Below are positions 1 through 13,543 of a stretch of 64,000 bases of DNA, one piece after another (position 1 is the first letter of the stretch; every line of letters begins with the position of its first letter). Under the pieces are notes generated by a model. The model did not search any database. It worked only from the letters and a program-made list of their open reading frames with translations, and was not told the DNA's origin. The position numbers and the translations under genes are program-made. Source of the DNA: Paratrimastix pyriformis (Eukaryota; Preaxostyla; Paratrimastigidae); contig JAPMOS010000054.1 in assembly GCA_027972325.1 (NCBI GenBank), positions 159,001 to 223,000 on the forward strand, in the 5' to 3' direction.

Positions 1-3000
1 GCATTCTGGACCTCGGTTGGCTCGAGCTTGTGCTTCAAGGCGGTGACCGCAGAAAGAAGGTTTTTAGCGTCCCCTTCTTTCGCAGGCTCGCCTATCATGG
101 TCTCGCTCAGGGCCAAGTCGGCATCATGGAAGGGGATCGGCACTCGCTGGGCAGCCTTGGCCAGGAGGGAGTCGGCGGCATCTTTGTGGGCCTGAATCTG
201 CTGGGCGTGCTGTACGAGAAGCACTTGGATCTGTTCTGGGACGGTTTCCCAATTCGCGATCTCCTCGTAGCTGAGCGAGCGTTCGAGGTCGCGGCGAAGT
301 AAGACAGTAAAGAGGATGACTTTGTGCCGCAGGGCGAGAGGCCGAGGCGGTGGGAGACGCTCCACTGTGCTGCTCAGCTCGGACAAACGTGTCGACACTC
401 GAGAAAGCACGTCAGCTTGGCGGCGCTTGAGCTCATTTTCGGGGTCGAGATGGATGGCATCATGGATCCCAGGAACCGCAGGCGCTGGGCCGATGGCCGG
501 GGCAACAGCGGGAGGGGCCATGAAGGCTCTTTCGAACCGTTCCTGGAGATCGGCAGGGAACAGATCCAGCGATGGAGAGAGCTCTGGTGGCACCGGAGAG
601 CATGCAGCGATCGCTTCAGCAAGGGTCGCAGCCCCAGCGCGCAGCGAAGCCACCACCGAGGATGCCGTCTCCATCAGGTCGGAACATTGCCTGCTGTCAA
701 CAGAGGAGAAAAATCGGGCGTACGGGGTCCAGAGGGCCGCGCAGCACCTCGCAACAGCGTCGAGACCCACCGCCCCGCTCTGCCGCAAGAAGCGCACGAG
801 TTGCAGATGGACAAGGTGGAACCTGTCGACCACATCGCTGATAGCAGTGTATCGGAGGAGAGCTCCATCGGTGGGGATGCGGCGGTGCACCTCGGCGAGG
901 GCGGGGTACTGGGGGCTCCAAAGCTCGAGGAGCTGGACGATCCGTCCTCGGGCAGCGAAACTGGATTGAGCGCCGACAATGTAGGGCTCGATGGACTTGG
1001 ACAGCGCGGCATCGCTGACCATGGGCGGTACGGAATTGCGAATTGTGAGGACTTGTCGTTCCAACTCGTGCAGGGGTGGTGGTGCGTGACTCTCCAAGAG
1101 TTGCCTGTACTGCGCAATGGCGTTGAGTGCTCTCTCGGCCAGCGGTTTCCAGGCGTTTCCGGCGAGGTCTCCATGATTTGACCGACCGAGACGATGAGAA
1201 GCTTGCAGCAAACGGTCGGCATCAGATCCTGCCTCAGCGACGAGGGCCGCAAGGTCGTTGGGACGGATCGGTTGGCAATGCAACTGGGACAGGTCATCAG
1301 GGGCCCGTTCGAGCCCAAGGAGGCGAACAATCATGGCGGTAAGTGCGGCCTGTTCGTCCGGAGTGAGGGGCCGCTCGGAGACCAGTGAGAGTCCTCGGGG
1401 GTTGGAGGTTTCGGACTGACATCCCCAATGATTGGCGAGCAGCATGGCCAGGTCCCGCTGGGCAGTGACAGCCTTCTGGGTGAGCTCGTTGACATAGAAG
1501 AGATGGACTCGGACAACGGCTTCGGGTGTCTGGACCTGACGCTGGTCGCAAATGAGCACGGCAGCGGAGCGGTCCAGAAAACCAATCGGCACCACCAAGA
1601 AGGGAGTCTGGCAGGCAGAGAGGAGCTGCGGATTGGGATGCAGGAGGACCGAGGTCACGTTCGATGCTGGTGCAACTCCAATGAAAAGGCTGACGCAGCG
1701 GAAGAGATCGGGGTCATTCGCAGAAACGGCCGGGAGGCGGGAGGCTTGCTCCAGGTCGGAGATGTGCCCCAGAGCACGTTCGCGGCACGCGGCGAAAATC
1801 TCCTTGAGGGTGTTTTGAGCGCCTTCATCTGAGCAGAGAGCCCTGAGGCGCACAACATGGGGGGTCTTTTCGAGCTCTGCGAGGCGGGCCAGCATCTGCT
1901 GAACCAAGCTGAAGTAAGCCACTTTGAGGTCTTCAAGTTCTTGCTTCTCTCTGAGCAGCTGGTCCACACGGCTCCTGTAGACCGCAGCGGGGCCATCTGC
2001 CCTTGGCCCTTCAGGAAAAACCTGGCCTTCAAACGCCGATGGAGTGGATGTCGGGTTAGCCTCGGCAGCAGCCAGCAACTCCTGGTTGTGCGCGAGATCG
2101 GCCAAGACTTCGTCGAGGGGGTGCAAAGCGTGTTTCGTGATGTCCGAGAGTTGCTGTGCGAGCGGGAACGAGCGCAGGTCGGACAGAACGAGCGACAGGC
2201 AAAAAAGGGCCTGCAAGCGCCCCAAAGCATCGGGGGAAAAGAGCGAGCTCTCGTCAAAGGAACCCGCAGCGAGTCCAGCGGGCAGGCGCATGTTCATGGC
2301 GAACTTCAGCACAGCGAATTCGGCAACAAGGGCAAAACGGCAGAAGGAACGGTCCGTCATTGTGGTGCCGCTGACGAGGGATCGGAAAGCGCGTCGCCGC
2401 GAAGCTGTTGCGGGGGCCGCGAGGAAGTCCGAATCCGGGGTGGGCAGCAGCACGGGCATTCGAAAGGCAGCCTGCAACTGGAAACCGAGGACGGAGGCCT
2501 GACTCTGGAGGTCAATTTGACCGCGAACGCCTTGACCCAGCTGACGAAGGATTTTCTGAGCATCAGCGTTGGCTCCGCAGGTGTTGAGAATCCCAACCCA
2601 ACGCCGCAGGTGTTCACATCCGGTGGTCTTCAGGCGAGCCTCGAGCGACAGCAGGGTTGCATGGTGGGCTTGTTGTGGGCAACAATTCGCAAGGGCCTCA
2701 GAAGAAGTCGCCAGAAGAGAGAGATCAGAAAATGCGTCCTCCAAGGTCCGTTCACGGATGGCGGCGTCTTCAAAGGAGGCTCCTTGCGAGAAAGTCCGGA
2801 GAGTGGCTGTCAGGCGCGTGACTGTATCCGAAAAGGCGGTCGTGTCGGCTTCCGTGGGTACGGAGAGGTGAGGATCGACAAAGCCTGTCTGCTGAAGGCG
2901 CAGGACCAACAGAGGGACGGCCTCCAGGAAGCGGAGCTCATCCGCCGGAGCAAATGGAGCCATCAGATCAGCTTTCACTTTTGGGTCCCAGTCCGAGGGG

Positions 3001-6000
3001 ATCATACGGTCAAGAACCAAGGAAAAAGATTCGAGGAAGGGTTTCGTCTGGTCGGCGTGGAACAGTTGGATGGCGGAGCGATCTGTCATGATGCCCAGCA
3101 CGATCGCCAGCCAGGCGCGCTCGGCGGAGGCCAGCAGAGCAGCCGCATTTTCCACGGCAACTTCGGTTGGGGAGACTTCTTGACAGATTCCAACGGGCCG
3201 GTCGTAAGCTGGGCAGAGCAAATCGGGAGCGGCGAAGACATCGGCCAGGGTCTTGAGGAAGACTGGACGCGACGATGGCACGAGGGCGTCCGCATAACAC
3301 CGTGCGACGATGGGGGGCAGAAGCTGGACGACCGAATCAGAGCGGTGTTGTCTGGCAGCGTAATCAAGCGAGTTGAGGACGGTGATGAGGGTCCTGACAG
3401 TGAATGGGAAGCCACGCATGAGCTCGATTGAATGCTCGGATGCCATGCGACGAGCGGTTCCGTGAATGCGAAGGAGGAGACGCGCCACCTGGGTGCCGCC
3501 GCGCACGCCCTGCAACTTGGTCCGCAGGATGCAGGCCAGGTCGTGGCCATCGACTGTTGAGGCATCCGCAGTGGCGAGCTGCTCGACTCCCGCGTCGAGC
3601 GGTGGAACCCAGAGCGAAAGTACCCGGTTGAGGAAGGCCGAGGAGAGCTTGTTCGAGTGGGGGCGTTTTTGATTGGCCGTTGCGAAGAAGCGAAAGTCAG
3701 GATGGATGACAAGTGGCCGCTCTGCGCCAGACTCGAGGAGGGTCATGGCAGGCTCGGCCTCGAGAAGGCTGTTCAGGCGCTCCACAACCTCGCCCCGGGC
3801 ACTGTTGATGTTGTCCAGCAGAACCCAGTCCCCCCGCAAAATGCATTCGACTAAGGGGCCCTCGCTAAAGTCAAATGAAGCCCCATCGTTGCCGCTGGCT
3901 CTCAGGGCCTGCACCATATGCGTACACTCGTCGAGTTCGCGGGCTGCTTCATACAAAGGGAGCAGAATGCGATGCTCCTCGTCGGATCGTGTGGATTGCG
4001 ACCCTTGGGCAAGCGCCAGTTCTGTCAGCTGGCGGATCCCGTCCATGTGGACTGGGGACATGGGGTCCTGGCGCTGAATTTCAAGGGAGCACTTGGTGAG
4101 CTGCCCCAAGAAGATCCGCTGTTGTTCGCTCTCGGGGGGCAGCATACCGCCAGCGACAAGAAGGAGCCTGCAAACGCGCCTCGAGCGGAGGGCGACCTGG
4201 TGTTGGTAGCGCTGGAGCATGGCTGGCCGGTTGAGCATGGCCCATGAGCCCAACAGGTCGCTCACCTCCGTATCCTGGTTCATGGAGATGACGACCAGAT
4301 GACGGCGAGCAAGCCGAGCAAGCTCGCGCACCAGAGCCGTCTTGCCAGAGGCCACGTCGCCATCCAGCAGAATCCCACGGCGGGTCTGGACGGCGGCTGC
4401 GAGTGACTCCAGCTGTGCCACAGTCGCCGGAGAGTGGACGAGCGGTGGTGTCGAGGACGAGTCGCTGGTGGCCAGACCCTTCTCCAAGTAGACGAACCCC
4501 ACCTGGAGATAGTCCGGGAGGGTGGCGTTGATGACCAAGGTGTCCCGTGCGAACGTCGAGGTGACGCCGAAGATGGAACTGACCGTGGCACGGAAGAAGG
4601 CGTGATCCTCGGGTTCGTGGAGGCGACGGGCATAAACCAAGTTCAGACAGGCAAGCAGGCCGGCATGGTTCGCCTCACCGGGGGTCTCACCGGCGAGACT
4701 CGCAGCTTGATGGTGTGATCGGTGCATCTTCAAGTTGCCCGCCAAGACGGCGTTCAGCATCTCGAGATCGCGAAGGTTGAAGCAGAATGGGCCGTCCTTC
4801 TTCCCGATCTGCCGCTTCTCGGCAGCATCGGAAATGGTGTGGTGCAGGGTCAAAACCTTTTTGAAGGTATCAGGATCCAAATCGCCTTGTTCGATGCGCT
4901 CGGCAAACAAATCGAACGCAATGGAGGTGATCTCGCTCGGCTGCAGGGCTTCAAGCTGAACCTGAACAAAGTTGGCGAGGACGCTGCGGGGCAATTGGGT
5001 GCGTCCGCCACCGGTGCTGGTGGGGTTCATCGTGGCCACCAAGACGCTGTGTTCCAGGCTCAACCTCTCCCCGGTGGCGGGGACAATGAAGTGCGAGCAC
5101 TGGCCCGAAAAAAGCGGGGCCAGTTGGTCCAGGAGTTCGGCCCGAGCCAGGTTGAATTCGTCGAACAATATCCACGTGTGGAGCGAGTCCCGAAGGGCTT
5201 GGAGGAGCTCCCCGGGGACAAACTCAAAGCGACGCTCGCCGTCAACCAAACGGGGAACGAATGTGCCCACCAGGTCCTCCAGTGTCGTGTTGTGGCTGAA
5301 GTTGATGCGGCAGCACCGGAAACCGAGCCGCTTGGCCAGCTTTTCGATGATCTTCGTTTTGCCAATTCCCGGGGGTCCGCAGAGGAGGAGACGATACCCG
5401 CTCCGAAGACAGGCAAAGACGCGTCCCAGATTGGCCAAGACGGTCGGGGTCATGGACAACTCAAGTTCGGCATCTCGGTGAACGCCCGTGCGAATCGGGA
5501 CGGAGAGTCGGGCCCCACGCAGTTGCAGGAAAGGTCCCTCCGGACCAGCGACATCCTCTTGGACGGCAACTTTGGGGCAGTCAACGAGGGCAAATGGATT
5601 GGAGAGCTCGTTCGCAGCGGCAACATCAGCAGCAATCGCTGCAGCGGCATATTCAGCTTGATTGGCGGAAGAAGACGCAGCCGCAGCTTCGGCAGCTTCA
5701 TGAGCCGCATTTGCGGCTGCCCGGAGCCCCAAGGCACTGGTGACAAGCCAACGGTGGGCGATTGGCACAGAAAAACACTCCAGAATCTTGTCGCAGAGGA
5801 CAGAACGTGACAGTGGGTCCACTTGGTCCAGGAAGAGGTACCGCGCACCCACAGCCGCAGTGGTGGCCGCGTCGGGGAAGGTGGATACATGCGAGGCAAC
5901 AAAGCGGGCCCAGGCGTCAAGTTGCCGTGAATTGACCGGGCCACGACGGAGAAAGTCGGCAATGTGGGGAGAGAGTTTCATCATGGAAGCAGAAAGAGGG

Positions 6001-9000
6001 GCAACAGCTTCGGGTCGGACAGAAGGCCGAAGAAGAGACTCGACCAGCTGACGCAATTCATCCTGAGGGAAGGCGGGAACGAAGATTTCGGTCAGCCGAG
6101 AGCGAGTGGCGGGGCTCAGGTTGACCCGGCCGCCCATCCGCGGCTCTGTGTGTGCCGTGGCCACCAGGCAGAAGGACGGCAGCACAGGCAATCGAGGTTC
6201 GTTGCTCCTTCCAGAGGAGGTATTTTGGGTCAGATCTTCTGTGACGGAGAAGTATGGATCGGCTTCCAGAAGGGTGTTCAGTCGTTCAGTGGCGGCTTGA
6301 TTCGGCTCGTTGAGGTCTTCCAACAGAACGATCTTTCCCTCCCGGACGGCGCGGGTAACAGGCCCATCCTGGAACAGGAAGAATGTTTCACTCCAGGCAC
6401 CCCGTTCAGCGCTGAGGGTCAAGGTCTCCAGGAGCGTGCGAGCCTTGTCGACGTTCTGGCGGATCCCCGAGTCAATGGTGGCCCCGGCTCCGGCCGCGCA
6501 GCGGATGAGTTGATCGAGGCAATCGAGGAGGCGGCGGAAGCAAGAATCCAAAGAGTCTTGGTGTTGCTCTTTCTGCGCAAGTTCCAGGTCAGCTGTAGCT
6601 GCGAGGAAGGCCGCCACTTTGACACTCGGGTCATCGGGAGCAGCAGCAGGGGATTCCGCACTGTGGGAGAGTGGTTCGGAGAAACCGTCGAAGACATCGC
6701 CCAGAAGTTCTTCATCCGAAGTTGGGGGAAAATCATCGACAAAGCCCAAATCATCTTCTGGGAAGAGTGCCGCGGCGGCTGCCGCGGGTCCCGTTGGTGG
6801 TGGTGGAGGAGGAGGCGGCGGCGGCGGCGGCGGCATTGGGGGGACTGTGGCGGCATCCTGTTGCTTCTTCGCAAGTCGTGTCTGCAGTTCGACGATACAT
6901 TGATCCACCTCGTGTCCGAGGCCCTCGAATGTGTTGCAAATTTGGCCAAATGTCAGGTTGCGCACTGAATCAAGGTTGTCAGCCGTCGTTTGAAGGAGGC
7001 GCTGGAAGGCCACAACCACGAGGCCTTGGAAAAACTTGAGAGAGTCACAGAAGACAAAGGGTCGAATGCGGCCAATCAGGTCACCCGCAGTGGTCTCAGT
7101 GGTGAGGCTCACTGTGATGAGGTCATCCTCGCGGCCCTGCAGCGCAGCCCACGTGCGGACGAGTTCGGTTTTGCACGAAGTCGGACCCACCAGCAAGACT
7201 GGTTCATGACTGGCCAATGCGGTGGAAAGATTGAAGAGGGCTTGGAGGAAGGTGGATGGTGTCGAATGATTCAGGGTGTGATTGAGGTACCCAGAAGCGG
7301 ACGGCGGAGGACGGAAGACGAATTGCTGGTGAGAAGCCTGGTTCATAACGGTGATGGCGGAGTCGGAGCGTTCCAAGGTGATGGACACGTCTGAGCAGCT
7401 GGTGTGAAAAGCCTCTCGAATGAAGGTGTTCAAGAGGTCACGATGACCAGGATCCGAGATCCGCGGGGACAGCAAGCCATGGACAAGGAGAGCCCAGGGC
7501 TGGGCGGAGGGAGGGGCTCCGCGTCGTCGTTCGAGGAGCTTGATGACCTCGCGAAGAGTCATCTTCACGGCGGGGTCACCAAATAAAGCCGCCCTGGAGA
7601 AAAAAAGAAGAAGAATGAAGTTAAAGGGGATGTGAAGACCCTCGCCAACACACGACCCCTCGGGTGGATACAGACTTTTGGTCGATGCAGTCGTTGATGG
7701 CGATCGAAAGGCCTGCCATCTGTGAGGCTTCTTCGTCTCTCAACCGCAGCGTGGCACCTTGAGCAGAAGTCCGCCTCTTAGCGATGATGAAAGCAAGCTC
7801 GGGGTGGGTGAAAGGACGGAAATGTGCCTCCAAGAATCGATTCCTCAAAGTGGGGGGCAACTCTTTGCGGCCCTGGTACGAGGCCTCGTTCTGGGTGGCG
7901 AAAAAGCGAAACTTGGGATGCACATGGATGGTCACGTCCGTGTTTGGAACGGTGAGCGTGCGGCGACCGTCGAGGAGCGGCGAGAGAATCGAACTGAGCA
8001 CGGATGGTTCGGCCAGGTTGAGTTCCTCTGCCACGAAGTATTCGCCATGTTCCATGGCGAGGGCCAGCTCACCCTTGAAGAAGGCGAATCTCCCGCCCCC
8101 TGCTGGCATGTATGTCCCGAGATAGTCCTGAAAAGACAAGAAAAATCGGTGTTGTGTGAGCACGTTGGCCGTGGAACCAAGAAAAAAAGGTAGAGGAGAA
8201 TCATGGAGGAAGAAAAGACCTGGAGCGACGTGTTTTTGTTGTTGTTGACGCGGCGCAGCCTGACGCCGCTGCACAAGGCAAGCCATGCCACCAGCGAAGA
8301 TTTGCCTGTTGCTGCTGGACCTTCCAGAAGGACGGGAAACTGGTTGGGGAAAATGAGATGCTCATTTGTTGTGGACAATGAACAGACCCCACAGGTGATG
8401 TTCAAGCAGAGAGTCTCGGCATTCCAGTATTGTGAGGTAGTTTGCTCTCGGGTGATCACGTGTTCCGAATGTTTGGACCGCTCGGCAGGAGATGCGACCT
8501 CGTCCAGAAAGGAAACGGCGACCTCTGGCGCAAGAGCTCGAAGCTGACGTACAGCAGGAGCCTCAGGGTCGGCCTGGAATTTATCCAGGAGAGCACATTT
8601 GATTCCCAAGGCGAGAGCTTGAGCGGCAGTGACGCGCCCGAGGAGGGAAGAGTGCAGGCGGAATGCACAATCGACCGCGAGGACGAAGTTGCGAAGGGTC
8701 ACCTTACGTCCGTCAGTCCGGGGAAGGCTGGCAAAAGCTCGAAACGCCGGAATCAGGGGTGGGATGCAGCTCGTAAGGCTCGGGGCATAGGCAGTCGCAA
8801 TTGCCTGGAGATCCGGACCGCCCAAATCTCCCTGGAGATTGATCAGACAGAACCGGTTGGCAAGAGCAGGCGACAGCTCGGAGTGAACCTGCACATCAGC
8901 CCCTCGTAGGGTGCCGGTAGCTGGCGTCATTGTGGCGATGACGCGAAACGATTCGGGAATCGGGAGCGGGGAAACTTCGTTGTTCTCTGTCAAAGTCCAC

Positions 9001-12000
9001 ACGGGCTTGGCCTCGAGGACAGGGTTCAGCCGCTCGAGAGTGGAAGCTTTGGCCTCGGAGAGGTTGTCCAGGAGGAGCCATTTTCCGGCTCGGATGGCAC
9101 GTGTCACAGCTCCGTCGCTCCAGGCCACAGAGGTGTCCTTGGGCGCGAGCGATCCAACAAGGGCCGCAGGCTCAGTTTCTGGCGAAATGAAGGCTTGTTC
9201 CACTTCGGCACCAAGCAAGTTGGCCAAAGCCAGCACGGCAGCAGTCTTTCCCTGGCCTTCACCACCAACAAGGAGGATTGGTTGCCGGAGTCGGATCGCT
9301 CGAATCATCTGGGCCCACACACTCAGGGCAGATGGAGTCGCTACAAAGGGGGGCCCAGTGGGAATACAACCGCCGTTGACCAGAGTCAGTGGCGTCGGTG
9401 GCGGGGGGACGGCGAGGACAGTCCCGAGAATGCCAGAAACAAGTTGTTGTTGGGCGGGATCGCGAAGCTCGCGGGCATATCGGACGAATCCACGGGTGCA
9501 CGCAATCTGCGGCGTTGGGGACACGTCGCCGTTGCCGGAGAATATCTCCTCGATCCAGGCCCAGAGTACAGCACGTCCAACGCAGGGCACTGAGACGCTG
9601 GGCAGCACCACGCGCTGAACGATCTGCATGTGGGCATCGATCATCTTCCGGACTAAAGCGACTTGACTCGGTTCAATCCGGCGAGGCCATTTGCGGGCGA
9701 TGTCTTCCACGGTCAAGGGTGGGTCGCTGGTGAGCTCGTGCAGCCCCAGGGCGCACCGCACCCGGCCGTCGGTCTGGGAGAAAAGCTGCAACTTAGGCGG
9801 GGTGGGCATGCCCGTACCGAAGGCGCTTCGGAGAAGTTGGTCGATAGCTGCGCAACCGTCGCCGCGGAATCGGGCACCATAGACGGCCCAGGCCTCCGAT
9901 GACAAGGCCACGTCGGAGAAGTTGGGGCTCAGCAAGAAGATTCCATCACACCAACGAAGAAGATCACGCAAAGTAATCTCGCCGTAGCTAGAGTATGAAA
10001 GCAGAAGTTTGTGAGAACGCACTCGTGGGAAGGCAGATCAGACCTCTGGTTGCGCTCCTTGAAAGTCGGTTCGTGGATCACCCTCATCACGCCCATGTGG
10101 AAGTCGACCATTTTGTTGATCAATTGCCGATTGGCGGCCCCTCTGTCAGGGCCGAAATGCTGGGCGAAGATACCGGCGACCACCTCAGCAAGCTCTTCCT
10201 TGGAAAAGTCGCTCAACAGGACAGGGACGAAGCGGGCCAGGAGGGAACCGGACTGGTCTTCGCGGCGATCCTTGTACAGGCCGCAATTTGGGTTCTGTGT
10301 GGCCAAAAGACCAAAGGCAGGGTGGCGCTTGATGACGAAATAGTGGGCAGCGTTCCCTTTGTCCTCCTGGGGGCCTGAGGTGGTCACTGCCTTGTCCTTA
10401 TCGTCGCCTTGGGGTGGGGCGCAGGTGACGACGAGTTGACCGGTCTCGAGAGACTGCAGGGGAGCCAGCGCAGGGTCTTTGGCCAGGTTGATTTCGTCGA
10501 GGAGCAACCAGGCACCATCACGATACGCCTTGGCCAGGGGCCCTGGAACGAACTCGAAGATGGTCTGCCCGTCAACCTGCTTGGCACTCATGGAGCCCAG
10601 CAACGCAGCTGCTGTCGTTTCGGATGACATATTGAAGCGGATCAGGGGACGGCCCAGAAGGCGTGCCGCCTCGGTGATCACCGCAGTTTTCCCGGCACCT
10701 TGAGAAGGCAAAAGCCTCAGCCTCGGGGGAAAAAAAAACAAGAATCCAGACCAGTTGCACCTTGGAGGAGCAAGCTATTTCCAGACAACATTCCATCCAT
10801 GATACACTCCAAGTTGCGTTGTGTCGAGGGAACTGGGATCAGTGGCTGATCTTTTGGAATCAAGGCAGCAAGCTCAGGCGACAAGGGCCCGGAGTAGCGA
10901 AGGCGTTCAAAACGAGACGAGAGATCAGCACCGGTCTGAACTCCAGATTGAGCATAGCTTCGAATTTTGGCGGCCGCCTCTTGGAAATGGGAAGAAGTCG
11001 GTGGGGGTAACTTGCTTGCGATGCAGCCATTTGTGAGGTTCTGTGAGCTCGTCATGAATAAGGGTCGGCGTTGCGGTGGTTCTTGGGGTCCTTTGGGGAG
11101 GGGGTCGTCCTTGAACAATAGTTTGAAACGAGGACGAAAAGATTGGCAAAAAAACTGACCTCAAATTGGGGCGTTTCAACATGAAAACCAGCTGCGGTTC
11201 GTTTGCGGTCCTCTTCATCGAGTCGGTAGGCGAGAGAAATAAACCGAAAGGCAGCCTGTCAACCATCAGAATGTGTTATGTGCTTGCGGGAAGACCAGAC
11301 TTCCTTCAAAGCGGCATCCGAGTTGGCGAGAGCAGGCAAGAAGGCTGCGGCGGCGTTCAGCATGATCAAACGCAGATTCGACGGTGCTTTCTGGAGCCCA
11401 AAAATGTCAAAAAGCGCCCGAAGGTGGGCAACTGCAATCTGCCGCCGGTGCGGGAGGTCAGTCGCGTCCCCGTCACCCAAGGACAGGTCGCAGGATCTAA
11501 CGTGACAAACAAGAGCATCCAAGTAAGACTGGGCAATGTCCAATGGTCACAACGTCGCGAAGCGCGAGAGGGGGGAAGCGGCTCGCCAAGAGAAGGATTT
11601 GCGGGAGTGCGGCATAGTCGGGACAGTTGACAAGCCCTGAAATAGCCAGCAATTGCACGAGGCAGGAGGCAATGTCGTCGCGGTGAGACGTCGATATGCT
11701 GACAATATGCAACAAAATCGGGACAAGTTCCCGGCTGAAAGGGGAAAGATGATATAAGAGACTGATTATAGACAGACCACAAATCCTTGGGAAGGGGTAC
11801 CTTTTGCTCAAATATTTTCCCCAGCAGAAGCACCAGAGATCCCTGATTGGGGTATCGATGCAACGCTTGTACAAGGAAGGGGAAAGAGCGTTGATAGTTC
11901 CAAGATGCAAAAGATCCCTCAGCACAATAGGCATCGATCGCTTGAAGAAGCCTCTCCGGCGGTGGGTTTTGAGCCTGTAGAAAATAGTATGTTGCACCTG

Positions 12001-13543
12001 ATGGGTCAGACCAGCTACAGACCTTTTGAACAAGAGTCTCCAAGAAGGTCCCCAAGAAGTCCGTTGAAACGACGGGGGATAAAATCCGAAGGAATGACAA
12101 GGAGCCATCGACCCTGGGATCCAGAAAAGCCAAAAAGAGATCGGGTGGAAAATCATGCAGAGTTCCGCATCCTGCTCGGCCCAGAGAATTCGCTTTGCTC
12201 AGGAAGAGTTGTACGAAAGAGCTGAAGGAAGCTTTTTGACGGTTTTTCTCGAGGCCCTGAGCGAAAATCTTCATCCAAGCTGATTGTTCAGCAGGCGACA
12301 GGCGTTTGACGAGTGAATCGAGGGTCTCGGCCAGTTCGTGAAGGTTCTGCGGTTGTTGCACCAATTCCAACTCCATCAGTTCGTTGATGAATGTTGTGAG
12401 GACAGGAGCGGTGACAACAGTTGGGACGAGGAGTTCTTCTTCAATTTGGGCTGGAGGTGGTAGCGGCGGTGGTGGCGGTGGAAATGGCGGCGGCGGAGGG
12501 TGAGCCGGGGTTGTCTGCAATGGAGGTGAGATTCTGTCATCGCTCGGGGTCCAAAGACCGGGAGGTGGGGTTGGGGTCCTGGCGAGCACGCGAGGTGGGG
12601 AGCGGGGCGCTCGGCCTGGGCTCCGGGGAGGCGTCCCGGGAGGCGTCCTCGGAGACGTCACCGGTGGGCTGGGCGCTGGGGGCGGAAGACCCATCAGACG
12701 AAGAGCCTCGCAGGTTGCTGGGAGGCCCGTTGTCGCAGCCTGTGCCAGGAACCGGCCAAGTTCATGGGTGTGCTGGCTGGCAGCAGTCGCTTCGGCAAGA
12801 TGTGCGCACACTTTTCGAAAGAGTGGGGTCTGATGGGCCGCAGAAAAGAAAGACGCTGCCGCCAGGAAGACTGAAAGGAGCGCAGGTGTGAGTCGAGAAA
12901 TGGAGATGGACACTTGTGGTGACCTTGTCCAAATCCGGTGTCGATCGATCGGTCTCTGCGCTCACTGAGAACCAGACTCCAGATGGCAGCGAAGCTTTGG
13001 TGATCTTTGAGGATGCTTGATTGAGTGCCTTGGTTCTTGATCAGGCATGCGATCAATCGAAGAAGAGCATCAGAAAGCAGTTCCTTTTCGGGAACACTTT
13101 CGAACCAAGTAAAAAGGAACTCCATCGACCATCGAGCAGGCGAATGTCGGAGCTGTGCCGCCAGAGAGTCCGACATATTATCAGAAAGTTGCTGATCGTC
13201 AAGTCTTCGAATTCCGTTGTCAAATTCGGAGATATCTTCACGATGCCTGCCGATTCGTTCGCAGAGGAGATTGCAGAGAGACTGGGGGGAGGTATGGATG
13301 ATATGAGCGACAATCAGGAGCGCAGTTGTCTGCGCGGCGGGTTCAGCTTTTTCTAGAAGATACGGTAAGAAACCATTCAGTATTGGCTGCCCACAGACCA
13401 CGGGCTTGATGAAGAAAGTCCTCATGGAGTAGGAACCGAACAATTGTCCGAGTCTGAACAGGATTTGCCTCCGACTGCAGTTTGGTCCAAATCTCGCAGA
13501 GAGAGGCAGCATTCAGGCTGCGGAGCGCCCGAATGATCTCCAT
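1..13543 (-). CDS. Midasin-like giant AAA+ ATPase (C-terminus outside window)
   Basis: This gene encodes a dynein-related (AAA_5) ATPase of the midasin/Rea1 type. In known eukaryotes midasin removes assembly factors from pre-60S ribosomes in the nucleus. The ATG at 13541-13543 opens a helical N-terminal region of roughly 900 residues with a proline-rich stretch (about 12430-12690). Six AAA modules follow, then more than 1,100 residues of mostly helical linker that run off base 1. Exons read with good splice phase: 12924 upward, 11301 upward, 11160-11255, 10761-10977, 10044-10698, 8220-9987, 7657-8127 and one uninterrupted 1-7593 exon. Frame changes between about 11540 and 11800, and near 13400, are not resolved. 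Modules 2 and 6 carry LLDN followed by RLN.LLE-like residues, and the linker YGEITLRDLLRWC precedes module 2; both are typical of midasin. The acidic region and MIDAS domain would lie outside the window, so orthology is inferred. GC content is lower than in the neighbouring genes. Confidence 0.72.
3400..10980 (-). other. Six-module AAA ring of the midasin-like protein
   Basis: P-loops lie at about 10681-10698 (module 1, GAGKT, split by an intron), 9238-9270 (module 2, GGEGQGKT), 8300-8330 (module 3, GPAATGKS), 7158-7190 (module 4, GPTSCKT, lacking the glycine before Lys), 5356-5382 (module 5, GPPGIGKT) and 4331-4365 (module 6, GDVASGKT). Walker B regions read LLLDEINLA (1), LLLDNLSEA (2), FVAEELNLA (3), VLLEDLNEP (4), ILFDEFNLA (5) and VLLDNINSA (6). 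Modules 1 and 5 therefore look fully catalytic, while modules 2, 4 and 6 are altered in a Walker motif. Module 4 holds an extra block of about 200 residues between its Walker motifs. Confidence 0.75.

Noticed and set aside
316-3431. Several plus-strand open frames opposite the midasin-like gene, up to 524 codons
   Set aside because: They are antisense shadows. The minus strand is open throughout 1-7593 with AAA_5 motifs, and the plus frames have no domain signature.
13343-13470. A 15-base intron (GTGGTCTGTGGGCAG) near the midasin-like start
   Set aside because: Its removal does not change the frame, so it does not explain the frame switch there, and such a length would be extraordinary without transcript evidence.
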